This document shows positions 9,253 to 18,188 of a DNA stretch of 64,000 bases, one piece after another. The notes beneath the pieces are model-generated. The model saw only the letters and a program-made list of their open reading frames with translations. It was not told the origin of the DNA and did no database searches. The position numbers were made by a program, and so were the translations under genes. Where the stretch lies: the NCBI GenBank assembly GCA_027314705.1, contig DAHVAJ010000047.1, forward strand, positions 1 to 64,000, written 5' to 3'. The number at the start of each line of letters is the position of its first letter. The first letter of the stretch is position 1. Source of the DNA: Acidimicrobiaceae bacterium. Its GTDB lineage: Bacteria > Actinomycetota > Acidimicrobiia > Acidimicrobiales > RAAP-2.

Positions 9253-9311
9253 GGGTGTGGCCGGCCGCCGGGGGAGGGCCGGCTCCGCCCGGAGGGGGCG
9301 AGGAGGAGAGA

Positions 9312-10376
9312 ATGGACCCGAGCATGTCCCGAGGAGCACCCATGACCGAGCCCACCCCGGGCGGCGACCGCTTCGACGTCCTCTGCGTCGGCGACGTCTG
9401 CGCCGACGTGTACCTGACCCCGGCCGCGGACCAGGTGGTGGTGGTCGAGGGTCCGGGCCGACCCCTCCTGGAGCTGCCCCTCGGCGGCAAGGTCCCCTGT
9501 GACGAGAGCGCGACCGTGGCCGCCGGGGGCAACGCCGCCAACGCCGCGGTGGCCTGCGCCCGGCTCGGCCTCCGGGTCGGGCTGGTGGCCTACGTGGGGG
9601 CCGACGGCCCCGGGCGCGACGCGGTGGACGCCCTGCACGCCGAAGGAATCGACTCCTCACTGGTCCGCCTCGACCGCCGGACGCCCACCAACAGGAACGT
9701 CGTGCTGCGCGTCGGGGCGGAGCGGACCATCCTCGTCCACCACGAACAGCATGAGTACCACTGGCCGCACCTCCGGCCTTCGGAGGTCCCGTCCTGGCTC
9801 TACCTGTCGTCGGTCGGCCGGGACGCCCACGCCTACGAGGAGCAGATCGCCGACTGGCTGGAGGAGCACCCCGACGTCTCGTTCGCGTTCGAGCCGGGGA
9901 CGTACCAGATCGCCCACGGGGCGGGGCGCCTGGCCCGCCTCTACCGGCGTGCCGACCTCGTGGTGTGCAACCGCGAGGAGGCGGCGGTGATCACCGGCCG
10001 GTCGCCCGGGGAGGCGGCCGGCTCGCTCCTCGCCGCCCTCGCCGACCTCGGCCCCGGGCGGGTGGTGATCACGGACGGCCCGTCCGGCGCCTACGGGGCC
10101 GACGGGACCGGGCGCTACCGGGTGCCGTCCTTCCCCGATCCCGCGCCGCCGGTCGACCGGACGGGCGCCGGGGACGCCTTCGCCGCCACCACCACCGCCG
10201 TGGTCGCCCGCGGTGGGTCGCTCGACGCCGCCCTGGCCCGGGCCGCGGTCAACTCGATGCGGGTCGTCCAGTCGGTGGGCAGCCAGTCCGGGCTGCTCCG
10301 GACCGCCGAGCTCGAGGCGGCCCTGGCGGCGGCGCCCGGCGGGTTCGCCGCCACGGCGGTCGGGGACGGGCAGTGA
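9312..10376 (+). CDS. PfkB-family carbohydrate/nucleoside kinase
   Basis: ATP-dependent sugar or nucleoside kinase of the ribokinase (PfkB) family, about 354 residues. The N-terminal motif AAGGNAANAAVACARLG and the C-terminal motif DRTGAGDAFAA, with the catalytic Asp and anion hole, are both intact. The substrate is not identifiable. Two starts have ribosome binding sites: ATG 9312 after AGGAGGAGAG and ATG 9342 (MTEPTP) after GAGGAGCACC; the first is listed. The stop TGA overlaps the GTG of the next gene, indicating translational coupling. Confidence 0.9.
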   Translation: MDPSMSRGAPMTEPTPGGDRFDVLCVGDVCADVYLTPAADQVVVVEGPGRPLLELPLGGKVPCDESATVAAGGNAANAAVACARLGLRVGLVAYVGADGPGRDAVDALHAEGIDSSLVRLDRRTPTNRNVVLRVGAERTILVHHEQHEYHWPHLRPSEVPSWLYLSSVGRDAHAYEEQIADWLEEHPDVSFAFEPGTYQIAHGAGRLARLYRRADLVVCNREEAAVITGRSPGEAAGSLLAALADLGPGRVVITDGPSGAYGADGTGRYRVPSFPDPAPPVDRTGAGDAFAATTTAVVARGGSLDAALARAAVNSMRVVQSVGSQSGLLRTAELEAALAAAPGGFAATAVGDGQ

Positions 10377-11344
10377 CGCCGGGGCCGCGGCTCCGCCGCC
10401 GGCCCGTCGCCCGGACCGCCCTCGCCGTGGCCGCGGCGATGGCCGTGGCCGGACTCGCCCTCGCCGCCTGCGGTGGTCCGGCGGCCACCGGTCCGGATCC
10501 CGCCGGTGGCCGGGGGCAACCGACCACCACCACCATCCCCCCCCGACCGCCGGCCGAACGGGGCCTGGCCGTCACCACCAGCCAGGTCGAGTTCGTCGAC
10601 AGCACCCGGCAGGTGGTGCTCAACGGCACGGTGCTGGCCCCGGTGCGCGCCCTGCCGACCACCCTGTGGATCCCGGCCGGCACCGGGCGCGTCCCGCTGG
10701 TCGTCTTCGCGTCCGGTTTCGACGTCGGTCCGCCGACCTACGCCCGGTTCTGTGCGACCCTGGCCTCGGCCGGGTACCTGGTGGCCGCCCCGGCGTTCCC
10801 GCTGGAAGACCCGGCGCTGGGGTTCCCCCTCAGCCGGACCGATCTCCCCGATGAGGCGACCGACGTGTCGTTCGTCATCACCCAGCTTCTGGAGGGGTCC
10901 CTGGCCGGGCGCATCGCGCCGGGGGAGGTGGCCGTGGTCGGCCACTCGGACGGGGCCGACGTGGCCCTCATGACCGCCTACGAGGCCGGCCACGTCGATG
11001 CCCGGGTACAGGCCGTGGTGGCGATGGCCCCCGACCCCATCACCGACACCGTGGTCCCGTCGACGGTGCCGCTCCTGCTGATCCAGGGCACGGCCGACAA
11101 CGTGGTGCCCTACTCGGCCAGCGCCGCCGTCTTCGCCCAGGTCGAGGCTCCCCGGTACCGCCTCTCGCTCATCGGCGCCGGCCACCTCCCACCCATCGTC
11201 GGCGGCACGGCGTGGACGCCGGTCCTCGACAGCGCCGTGGCCGACTTCCTCGACGCCGTGCTGGCCGGGCGGGGCCCGGGGGTGACCGCGCTGGCCGAAG
11301 AGCTCGGGGCCTCCCCGCTGGCGCAGCTCCAGACATCGCCGTAG
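10373..11344 (+). CDS. Secreted alpha/beta hydrolase lipoprotein
   Basis: Serine hydrolase of about 323 residues with a lipoprotein signal peptide (hydrophobic core followed by LALAACGG, Cys about 36). The catalytic set is visible: nucleophile GHSDGAD, acid in IQGTADNVV and His in GAGHLPP. The fold resembles dienelactone-hydrolase or PAF-acetylhydrolase-like proteins, so it probably cleaves an ester at the cell surface. GTG at 10373 overlaps the PfkB stop by 4 nt and forms an operon with it. The substrate and the link to the kinase are unknown. Confidence 0.85.
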   Translation: MTPGPRLRRRPVARTALAVAAAMAVAGLALAACGGPAATGPDPAGGRGQPTTTTIPPRPPAERGLAVTTSQVEFVDSTRQVVLNGTVLAPVRALPTTLWIPAGTGRVPLVVFASGFDVGPPTYARFCATLASAGYLVAAPAFPLEDPALGFPLSRTDLPDEATDVSFVITQLLEGSLAGRIAPGEVAVVGHSDGADVALMTAYEAGHVDARVQAVVAMAPDPITDTVVPSTVPLLLIQGTADNVVPYSASAAVFAQVEAPRYRLSLIGAGHLPPIVGGTAWTPVLDSAVADFLDAVLAGRGPGVTALAEELGASPLAQLQTSP

Positions 11345-11409
11345 GGTCGGCCCACCGGCCCGGCCACGGTCAGGTCGGCGCACGGGTGGGGCGGCGGACG
11401 CCGGAGCTT

Positions 11410-11449
11410 CCTTAGGAATTTCCTACCTTGTGCTCACCGGGTCCTTAGG
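11410..11449 (+). promoter_or_regulatory. Repeated CCTTAGG and AT-rich palindrome upstream of protease gene
   Basis: CCTTAGG occurs at 11410 and again at 11443, 33 bp apart (about three helical turns). The first copy runs into the perfect palindrome TAGGAA-T-TTCCTA (11413-11425). The patch is AT-rich for this genome and lies about 65-100 bp before the HtrA-like gene, so it may be promoter or operator DNA. No known regulator is matched. Confidence 0.35.
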
Positions 11450-11512
11450 CGTCGGGCGTCGAATGGACGGTGACGCCGCCACCCGCGGCACACGTCCCGG
11501 AGGTGGAACGAC

Positions 11513-13135
11513 ATGAGCGAGCAGTGGCCCCCTACGCCAGACCCCGAGGAACCGGCGGGTGCTGCTCCGACGCCACCGGCAGGGGCCGACCCGGGTGGGG
11601 CCATCCCCCTGCCGGGTCCGGCTGCCGAACCGGTCGCGTCCCCGCCGCCCGCTCCCCAGGCCTACCCCGCCTACCCGGTGGCCGACCCCTACGGGGGCCC
11701 GTCCTACGCCTCCGCCACCCCGGGTCCGACGCCCGCCGGGGGCTGGACCGCCCCGCCGCCCCCGCCTTGGGGCCAGACCGGGCCCCGGTGGGACCCGACC
11801 ACCCAGCAGTGGGACCCGGCCGCCCCACCGGCCGCCGCGGGCTGGGGGGGCCTCCCCGGCGGCGGCCCGCCGCCCGCCGGCGCCGTGCCTCCCTACGGCT
11901 ATCCCTACGTCCCGGCCCGCACCCGCGGCCACAACGGGGCGCTCGTGGGGGTGGCCGCCCTCGTCGCCGCCGTCGCCCTGCTGCTCGGGGCCGGCCTGGG
12001 CCACGCCGTGTGGCCCGCCGGCCAGGCCACCTCGGCGTCGGTGCCCACCGGGGGAGGCGCCCAGGGCGGGACGACCACCCCGTTCGGCGGCGCCTCGGGC
12101 AGCGGCTCCTCCACCGGTGCCGGCGCCCCGGCCGACATCGCCGGCATCGCCGGCAAGGTCGATGCGGCGCTGGTCGACATCAACACCAACCTCAGCTACC
12201 AGGACGCCCAGGCCGCGGGCACGGGCATGGTGCTCACCGCAGATGGCGAGGTCCTCACCAACAACCACGTCATCGACGGAGCCACCTCGATCAGCGTCAC
12301 CGACGTGGGCAACGGCAAGACGTACAAGGCCCACGTGGTCGGCTACGACCGCACCGGGGACATCGCCGTGATCCAGATGGAAGGGGCGAGCGGGCTCCAG
12401 ACCGTCACGCCGTCCAACCGTCCGGCCCAGGTCGGCCAGGCCGTGGTCGGCGTGGGCAACGCCGGAGGCACCGGTGGGACACCCAGCACGGCGGGCGGCT
12501 CGGTGACGGCCACCGACCAGTCGATCACCGCCAGCGACCAGGGTGGTGGCAACTCCGAGAACCTCACCGGACTCATCGAGACCAACGCCAACATCCAGCC
12601 CGGCGACTCCGGAGGGGCCCTCGTCGACACCAGCGGCCACGTGCTGGGCATGGACACGGCGGCGTCCACCGGCTCCTCCTACCAGATCACCGCAGCCCAG
12701 TCCTATGCCATCCCCGTCACGACCGCCCTCTCGGTGGCCCGGCAGATCTTGGCCGGCCATGCCAGCTCGACCATCCACATCGGACCGACGGGCTTCCTCG
12801 GCATCCAGGTCCAGGCCTCGACCGCCGGCTCGGCCCCCTCGGGCACCGGCGGCAACGGCTTCGGCTTCGGCACCGGTGGGGGCAGCGGCTCCACGGGCAC
12901 CGGCCAGGGTGCGGTGGTGGTCGGTGCGCTGGCCGGATCGCCGGGCGCCCAGGCCGGTCTGGGCCAGGGCGACGTGATCACCGCCCTCGACGGCAGCCAG
13001 GTGACCTCGGCCTCCGACCTCACCAACCTCCTCCAGGCGCACCACCCGGGCGACGTCGTGCACGTGACCTGGACGGACTCCTCTGGACAGACCCATACGG
13101 CGGCCGTCACGCTGACGACCGGTCCACCGGCCTGA
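11513..13135 (+). CDS. HtrA/DegP-like membrane-anchored serine protease with PDZ domain
   Basis: Envelope quality-control protease of 540 residues. Residues 1-135 are cytoplasmic and very Pro/Gly-rich, then a single membrane segment (about 142-165) anchors a trypsin-like domain outside the membrane. The catalytic triad is visible: His in LTNNHVIDGA, Asp in YDRTGDIAVIQ, Ser in QPGDSGGAL. A C-terminal PDZ domain (about 420-535) has the carboxylate-binding GFLGIQV and ends in VHVTWTDSSGQ. This is the standard actinobacterial PepD/HtrA layout. The ATG follows GGAGGTGG. A strong double hairpin follows the stop. Confidence 0.95.
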   Translation: MSEQWPPTPDPEEPAGAAPTPPAGADPGGAIPLPGPAAEPVASPPPAPQAYPAYPVADPYGGPSYASATPGPTPAGGWTAPPPPPWGQTGPRWDPTTQQWDPAAPPAAAGWGGLPGGGPPPAGAVPPYGYPYVPARTRGHNGALVGVAALVAAVALLLGAGLGHAVWPAGQATSASVPTGGGAQGGTTTPFGGASGSGSSTGAGAPADIAGIAGKVDAALVDINTNLSYQDAQAAGTGMVLTADGEVLTNNHVIDGATSISVTDVGNGKTYKAHVVGYDRTGDIAVIQMEGASGLQTVTPSNRPAQVGQAVVGVGNAGGTGGTPSTAGGSVTATDQSITASDQGGGNSENLTGLIETNANIQPGDSGGALVDTSGHVLGMDTAASTGSSYQITAAQSYAIPVTTALSVARQILAGHASSTIHIGPTGFLGIQVQASTAGSAPSGTGGNGFGFGTGGGSGSTGTGQGAVVVGALAGSPGAQAGLGQGDVITALDGSQVTSASDLTNLLQAHHPGDVVHVTWTDSSGQTHTAAVTLTTGPPA

Positions 13136-13198
13136 TCGTCCTCCCCCCCGACGATCAGCAAGCGCCGGGCGCCGTGGCCATCGGCCACGGCGCCCGGC
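13133..13198. terminator. Double hairpin terminator after HtrA-like gene
   Basis: TGATCGTC/GACGATCA (13133-13140 and 13150-13157) forms an 8-bp stem that includes the protease stop codon. A second hairpin at 13164-13198 has a perfect 16-bp stem (GCCGGGCGCCGTGGCC and its complement) around a 3-nt loop. The structure lies between convergent genes and lacks a T-run. Confidence 0.7.
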
Positions 13199-13226
13199 CG
13201 CGTCCGGGTCTCGGGCCCGGCGGTCC

Positions 13227-13769
13227 TCAGGCCAGGATCCGGCCCCATCCGCCGGGGGCGGGGGCCGCGAACACGGTGGTGAGGGCCATCGAGGTGTGCA
13301 GCCAGACCCCGTCGACCCGGGCGTAGGTGTCGTCCTCCCAGCCGCACAGCCACACCGGGGACCCGTCCCCGCGGGTGCACGGGCTGAGCAGGCCCCAGCG
13401 ACCGGTGGCCCGCTCCCCGTCGACCTCGATGAGCGGGGTCAGGAAGAGGTGGCGGGCGAAGGTCACCGTGGGGGACCGCAGGCGGGTGGCGATGGCCGAC
13501 CGGCCGCGGACCACGCCGAGGGACGGCCCCCCGTCCCACAGCGCGTCCTCGGTGAAGAGGGCGGCGGCGCCCTCGGCCGCGGCCGTCAGGGCGGCGTCGT
13601 CGACGGGCCGGCCCCCGGCGAAGCGGGCATCGACCAACGCGGCATACCGGGCCTTCAGGGCCTGGACGGCCAGGACGGCCTCGGTGGTCTCGACGCGGCG
13701 GCGCAGATCGGCCAGGTCGGTGGCCAGGTCGGCCGCCGTCCCGGCGCCCGGACCGGTCTCAGCTGGCAC
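13227..13769 (-). CDS. SnoaL-like / nuclear transport factor 2 family protein
   Basis: Small cone-shaped alpha+beta barrel protein of 180 residues. The helix VLAVQALKARYAALVDAR, followed by LFTEDALWDGG and a beta-rich remainder (WGLLSPCTRGDG, DDTYARVDGVWLHTSM), fits the SnoaL_4 domain used by polyketide cyclases and various dehydratases. The catalytic role cannot be assigned. GTG start at 13769 overlaps the end of the upstream methyltransferase by 11 nt, so the two are co-transcribed and translationally coupled. Confidence 0.78.
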   Translation of the reverse strand: MPAETGPGAGTAADLATDLADLRRRVETTEAVLAVQALKARYAALVDARFAGGRPVDDAALTAAAEGAAALFTEDALWDGGPSLGVVRGRSAIATRLRSPTVTFARHLFLTPLIEVDGERATGRWGLLSPCTRGDGSPVWLCGWEDDTYARVDGVWLHTSMALTTVFAAPAPGGWGRILA

Positions 13770-14376
13770 GGACCGTGGCGACCCGGGTGAGGTAGCTCCA
13801 GGCCTTCGGACCCCGGCCGTAGAATTGGGCGAGGTCCACGACCTCGAAGCCCGCCTCCCTCACCAGGACCAACGGGTCACGGGTCAGGTGGCAGCCGTCG
13901 GCCAGGCGGCGCTGGAAGGGCTCGGCCCGGCGCTGGAAGGCCACCACCCGGTCGTCGGGAGCCAGGCCGTGCTCCAGGAGGTGGAACCGCCCGCCGGGAC
14001 GGAGCACCCGGCGCACCTCGGCCAGGGCCACCTCGGGCTCGGGGATGGTGCACAGGGCGAAGGTGCACAGGGCGGCGTCGCAGCTGGCGTCCTCGAGGGG
14101 CAGGTCCCGCCCGTCGAGGCCGACCTGCTCGACCGGGAAGGGGGCGGCCGCCACCCGGCCGGCGGCAAGCCGGAAGGCGGTGGCCGAGGGCTCGACGGCC
14201 AGCACCCGCTCGACCCCCTCCGGGTAGAGGGGCACGTTGAATCCCGAACCGAACCCGATCTCGACGACCCGACCGGAGAGGCCGGCGGCTGTCGCCTCCC
14301 GGAGGCCGCGGAACGCCTTGGTCCCGCAGGCCAGGGCCACCAGGCGGGGGACGATCTGCTCTCGGTAGAAGGCCAT
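13759..14376 (-). CDS. Class I SAM-dependent methyltransferase
   Basis: Rossmann-type methyltransferase of 205 residues. Motif I reads VVEIGFGSGFNVPLY, motif II ends with VLAVEPSATA, and the post-I region LCTFALCTIPEPEVALAEVRRVLRPGGRF is typical of Methyltransf_11 enzymes of the UbiE/phospholipid-methylase kind. The substrate is unknown. First gene of a two-gene unit with the SnoaL-like protein. TAGCCT lies 6 nt before the ATG, which suits a leaderless start. Confidence 0.87.
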   Translation of the reverse strand: MAFYREQIVPRLVALACGTKAFRGLREATAAGLSGRVVEIGFGSGFNVPLYPEGVERVLAVEPSATAFRLAAGRVAAAPFPVEQVGLDGRDLPLEDASCDAALCTFALCTIPEPEVALAEVRRVLRPGGRFHLLEHGLAPDDRVVAFQRRAEPFQRRLADGCHLTRDPLVLVREAGFEVVDLAQFYGRGPKAWSYLTRVATVRAS

Positions 14377-14382
14377 GCCCGC

Positions 14383-14388
14383 AGGCTA
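14383..14388 (-). promoter_or_regulatory. -10-like TAGCCT, leaderless start of methyltransferase gene
   Basis: TAGCCT ends exactly 6 nt before the ATG at 14376, which would place the transcription start on the start codon. No Shine-Dalgarno sequence could fit. Confidence 0.45.
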
Positions 14389-14579
14389 GCGAGGGCGGCC
14401 GGCGGCCGCCGGGCACTCTGGTGTCATCGACGCGGCCGGCACCCGGGCCACCGGGAGGGGTCGATGCCGTGCAGGTCGTGATCCTGGGCAGTGGGAGCCC
14501 CCAGCCCGCCCGCACGGGCCGGCCCGTCGACCCCGCCGGATGACCGGCCGGTCCTGACCGTGGGAGGCGTCGGGGGCGG

Positions 14580-15773
14580 TCAGACTCCCGTCCCGCGGGC
14601 GGCGAGGTCGGCCGCGGCGCCCGCCAGGACGGCGGCGCCGATGCGCAGGGCGGCCTCGTCGATGGCGAAGGTCGGACTGTGGTGGACCCCACCGGTGCCG
14701 TCGGCGGGTCCCGCGCCCACGGCGAGATAGCAGCCCGGGATCCGGTCGAGGAAGACCGACACGTCGTCGCTGGCCGCCACCGGCCCGGGCAGCTCGAGGG
14801 CGCCGTCCCCGACCACCCGACGGGCCGCAGCCATGGCCACGGCGGCCACGCCGGCGTCGTTGCGAACCGGGTCGGTGGACGCCATGGTCGTCACCTCGAC
14901 CTCGACGTCGAACTCGGCCCCGACCTCGGCCGCGAGCTCGGAGAGTGCGGCGAGGGCGGTGGCCCGCTGTGAGCTGTCGAAGGTGCGAAGGGTGGCGTCG
15001 ACGACGGCCACCGTCGGGATGACGTTCGACGCGGTGCCGGCCTCGAACCGACCGGGACTGCAGACGCAGCCCGTCCCGTCGGTGGCCATCCCGGTCACCA
15101 CGCCGTCGAGCCGGTCGGCGATGCGGGCGGCGGCGAGCACCACGTTGCCCCGGTGGGGCTGGAGGGCGCCGTGGCCACCGTCGCCCCGGGCCGTGATCCG
15201 CAGCCCCAGCGCGGCGGCCATGAAGACCCCGGCCCGGGTGCCCACCACTCCCGACGGGGCCATGCCGGCGACGTGGCACCCCACGGCGGCGACCGGTGCG
15301 ACGTCGTCGAGCAGGCCCCCCTCGACCATCGCCCGGGCCCCGTCCGCCAGCTCCTCACCGGGCTGGAAGACGAACAGGAAGTTGCCGGTCAGGCGCTCCG
15401 CCACCCCGGCCAGGGCGCCGGCCACGCCGAGGAGCATGGCCGTGTGCGCGTCGTGACCGCAGGCGTGCATGACCCCGTCCACCGTCGAGGCGAAGGAGAG
15501 CCCGGTCGCCTCCGTGACCGGGAGGGCGTCGATGTCGGCCCGGAGCAGCACCGTCGGGCCCGGCCGGCCGCCCCGGAGGGAGGCCACCGCCCCGGTCGGC
15601 GTGGGGCAGGGGCGCACCTCGAGGCCGAGCTCGGCCAGCCGCCCGGTGACCAGGGCCGTCGTGCGGTGTTCCTGGAAGGAGAGCTCGGGCTGGCGGTGGA
15701 GCTGGCGTCGGGTGTCGACGATCTCGTCCCGGCGTGCGTCGACTCCGTCCAGGATCGCTGTGGCGAGGTCCAT
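14580..15773 (-). CDS. M20-family amidohydrolase / N-acyl amino acid hydrolase
   Basis: Zinc-dependent peptidase-family amidohydrolase of 397 residues, like hippurate, IAA-amino-acid or N-acetyl-diaminopimelate hydrolases. Metal and catalytic motifs include LLRADIDALPVTE, MHACGHDAHTAMLLG, FQPGEELADGA and HHSPTFAIDE. The dimerisation lid domain lies at about residues 185-300. It would release an amino acid or amine from an acyl conjugate in the cytosol. It is divergent from the flavodoxin and has TAGGCT 6 nt before its ATG. Confidence 0.92.
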   Translation of the reverse strand: MDLATAILDGVDARRDEIVDTRRQLHRQPELSFQEHRTTALVTGRLAELGLEVRPCPTPTGAVASLRGGRPGPTVLLRADIDALPVTEATGLSFASTVDGVMHACGHDAHTAMLLGVAGALAGVAERLTGNFLFVFQPGEELADGARAMVEGGLLDDVAPVAAVGCHVAGMAPSGVVGTRAGVFMAAALGLRITARGDGGHGALQPHRGNVVLAAARIADRLDGVVTGMATDGTGCVCSPGRFEAGTASNVIPTVAVVDATLRTFDSSQRATALAALSELAAEVGAEFDVEVEVTTMASTDPVRNDAGVAAVAMAAARRVVGDGALELPGPVAASDDVSVFLDRIPGCYLAVGAGPADGTGGVHHSPTFAIDEAALRIGAAVLAGAAADLAARGTGV

Positions 15774-15779
15774 CGGGCC

Positions 15780-15785
15780 AGCCTA
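15780..15785 (-). promoter_or_regulatory. -10-like TAGGCT, leaderless start of M20 hydrolase gene
   Basis: TAGGCT is separated from the ATG at 15773 by exactly 6 nt (CGGGCC on the complement), the same geometry seen at several other genes here. Confidence 0.45.
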
Positions 15786-15898
15786 CGGGGTCACGCTGGC
15801 CGGCACCGCCGGCACCACCGGCCGCCGGGTCGCCTTCGGGACGTTGGGCCCTGGCCGGTGGACGCCCCGAGGTGCAGCATGCAAGGGAGGTGAGGACG

Positions 15899-16435
15899 AT
15901 GCGGACGGTCGTGATCTTCGAGTCCATGTACGGCAACACCCATGTCGTGGCCGAGGCCCTGGCCGCCGTGGCCCGCGCCCGGGGCGACGCGGTGGTGATC
16001 CCCGTGGCCACGGCCGACGCCGCCACGGTGGAGCGGGCCGATCTCGTGCTCGTGGGGGGCCCCACCCACGCCCACGGCATGACGTCGTCGACCTCGCGCA
16101 AGGGGGCGGTCACCGACACGCCCGCCAGGAAGGGCCTCGAGGTCGAGCCGGGGGCGGAGGGACCGGGCCTGCGGGACTGGTTCCAGAAGGTCGGGCGGGC
16201 GCCGGGAACCTTCGCCGCCGCCTTCGACACCCGGCTCCAGGGACCGCCGGCCCTGACCGGCCGGGCCTCCCGCGGGATCGCCCGCCGGCTGCGTCGTCAC
16301 GGGTTCACCGAGGTGGCCGCCCCGATGAGCTTCCTCGTCGACTCGACCAACCACCTTCTCCCCGGCGAGGAGGAACGGGCCAGGCAGTGGGCCGGCTCGG
16401 TCCTCGACTCGTTGGTGGCCGACGTCGCCAACTGA
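15899..16435 (+). CDS. Flavodoxin-like FMN protein
   Basis: Flavodoxin-fold protein of 178 residues. The FMN phosphate loop is SMYGNTHVVAEAL at about residues 9-21, followed by VGGPTHAHGM at the isoalloxazine-binding position. It probably carries electrons or acts as a small NAD(P)H:flavin partner. The ATG at 15899 follows GGGAGGTGAGG and removes the non-homologous 55-residue extension in the track. It appears to be monocistronic; its stop lies 30 bp from the convergent thiolase stop. Confidence 0.85.
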   Translation: MRTVVIFESMYGNTHVVAEALAAVARARGDAVVIPVATADAATVERADLVLVGGPTHAHGMTSSTSRKGAVTDTPARKGLEVEPGAEGPGLRDWFQKVGRAPGTFAAAFDTRLQGPPALTGRASRGIARRLRRHGFTEVAAPMSFLVDSTNHLLPGEEERARQWAGSVLDSLVADVAN

Positions 16436-16465
16436 GCAGCCGGCCCGGCGGGCCGAGGGACCGGA

Positions 16466-17668
16466 TCAGGCGGCCCGCTCCAGGATGTGGAGCCCGCAGG
16501 CCGAGCCCAGGCCGATGACGTGGGTCAGGCCGACCCGGGCGCCCTCGATCTGACGGTCGCCGGCCTCGCCGCGCAGGTGGGTGGCCACCTCCCACACGTT
16601 GGCGATGCCGGTCGCGGCGATGGGATGGCCCTTCGACTCGAGACCGCCGGAGACGTTGACGGGGAGGCGGCCGTCGCGCCAGGTGGCGCCCGACTCGAAG
16701 AAGTCGACGGCCCCGCCGTGCTCGCAGAGCATGAGGTTGTCGTAGTGGACGAGCTCGGCAGTGGCGAAGCAGTCGTGCAGTTCGACCAGGTCGAGGTCCT
16801 CGGGGCCCACCCCGGCCTGCTCGTAGGCCTGGGCGGCGGCGTTGCGGGTGAGCGTGTTGACGTCGGGGAGGATCTGGCAGGACTCCTCCCAGGGATCGGT
16901 GGTGAGCACCGACGCCGAGATCTTGACCGCCCGACGCTGCTGCTCGAGCGAGAGGGTGCGCAGCTTGGTGCCGCCGACCACCACGGCGGCGGCGGCCCCG
17001 TCGCAGTTGGCCGAGCACATGGGCCGGGTGTTCGGGTAGGCGATCATGACGTCGCCCATGATCTCGTCGAGGGTCATCCGCTTCGAGTACGCGGCCAACG
17101 GGTTGAGCACCGAATGGGCGTGGTTCTTCTCGCTGATGCGGGCGAACAGCTCGAAGCTCGTCCCGCCGAACCGTTGGCCGTACTCCATGCCGATCTGGGC
17201 GAAGACGCCGGGCATCGTCTCGGTGCCGACGCGCCCGTCCACCGGCGCCACCGCGCCGAAGCGACCGGACGGACTCCAGGTCCCCGAGTCCTGCGAGCGG
17301 GAACCGCCGGCCAGGAGGCCGGCCCCGGCCAACTTCTCGACGCCGAAGGCCAGGCCCATGTCGGCTTCGCCCGCCTTGACGGCCATGAGCGCCACCCGCA
17401 GGGCGGTGGCGCCGGTGGCACAGGCGTTGGCCACGTTGTAGACGGGGATGCCGGTCTGGCCGAGCTGCTTCTGGAGTTGCTGGCCGACGCCGGCGTTGGC
17501 CGCCATGAGGTTGCCGGCCCCGATGATGTCCATGTCGGACATGGCGACGCCGCCGTCGGCCAGGGCGCCGAGCACGGCCTCGGAGGCCAGGTCGACGAGG
17601 TCCTTGTCGGGGTGCTTGCCGAACTTGGTCATGTGGATGCCGAGGATCCACAGGTCGTCGGATGCCAT
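16466..17668 (-). CDS. Thiolase / acetyl-CoA acetyltransferase-like (SCP-x type)
   Basis: Thiolase-superfamily enzyme of 400 residues. The nucleophile Cys lies in NVANACATGATAL, the HD motif in VELHDCFATAE and the GHP motif in ESKGHPIAATG, with GSACGLHIL near the C-terminus. It belongs to the lipid-transfer/SCP-x branch that, with a DUF35 partner, acts on acyl-CoA or sterol side-chain intermediates. ATG 17668 begins only 2 nt after the DUF35 stop, so the two subunits are one transcript. The final substrate is not known. Confidence 0.92.
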   Translation of the reverse strand: MASDDLWILGIHMTKFGKHPDKDLVDLASEAVLGALADGGVAMSDMDIIGAGNLMAANAGVGQQLQKQLGQTGIPVYNVANACATGATALRVALMAVKAGEADMGLAFGVEKLAGAGLLAGGSRSQDSGTWSPSGRFGAVAPVDGRVGTETMPGVFAQIGMEYGQRFGGTSFELFARISEKNHAHSVLNPLAAYSKRMTLDEIMGDVMIAYPNTRPMCSANCDGAAAAVVVGGTKLRTLSLEQQRRAVKISASVLTTDPWEESCQILPDVNTLTRNAAAQAYEQAGVGPEDLDLVELHDCFATAELVHYDNLMLCEHGGAVDFFESGATWRDGRLPVNVSGGLESKGHPIAATGIANVWEVATHLRGEAGDRQIEGARVGLTHVIGLGSACGLHILERAA

Positions 17669-17670
17669 CG

Positions 17671-18069
17671 TCAACCTCCCAGGGGCTCGAAGCCGAACCC
17701 GATCGCTTCGGTGCCCTGCTCGTCGGTGCCGATGACCTCGGTGGCCAGGCGGACGCGCATCCCGAGGCTGACGTGCTCGGGGTCGGGCGGAACGTTGATG
17801 AGATTGGCCCGCACGCTCGTACCGCCGCAGTCGACCATGGCGGCCACGAAGGGCACCGGGATCCCCGGCGCGGCGAACGACACGATGGTGAAGGTCCGGA
17901 CCTCGCCTTCCGTCGGGACGTCGGCCGTGGTGAACTCGGTGCGGCCGCAGCCGGCGCAGGCGTTGCGCCGGTCGAAGAACCGGGCGCCGCACGAGGTGCA
18001 CTCGTGGGCGACGAGGTGGGGCTCGTCACCGAGCACCAGGTAGTCGACCAGGGGGATCTGGTTGGCCAT
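17671..18069 (-). CDS. Zn-ribbon OB-fold (DUF35) thiolase partner
   Basis: Protein of 132 residues with an N-terminal rubredoxin-like zinc ribbon (CTSCGARFFDRRNACAGCG, two CxxC pairs) and a C-terminal OB fold (about 55-130). DUF35 proteins form complexes with thiolases or acyl-CoA hydratases and channel acyl-CoA. It lies directly upstream of the thiolase with 2 nt spacing, which supports a complex. Confidence 0.93.
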   Translation of the reverse strand: MANQIPLVDYLVLGDEPHLVAHECTSCGARFFDRRNACAGCGRTEFTTADVPTEGEVRTFTIVSFAAPGIPVPFVAAMVDCGGTSVRANLINVPPDPEHVSLGMRVRLATEVIGTDEQGTEAIGFGFEPLGG

Positions 18070-18188
18070 CTCCGTCCTTCACGTCCGTCGGGTGGGTCCG
18101 CCGACACCGTAGCGCCGTCGTCCGGCCGCCGCGAGCAGGACTGCGCCGTCTTGTAGCGTCGTCGCCGGGACGTCACGGAGGAGGGTCG

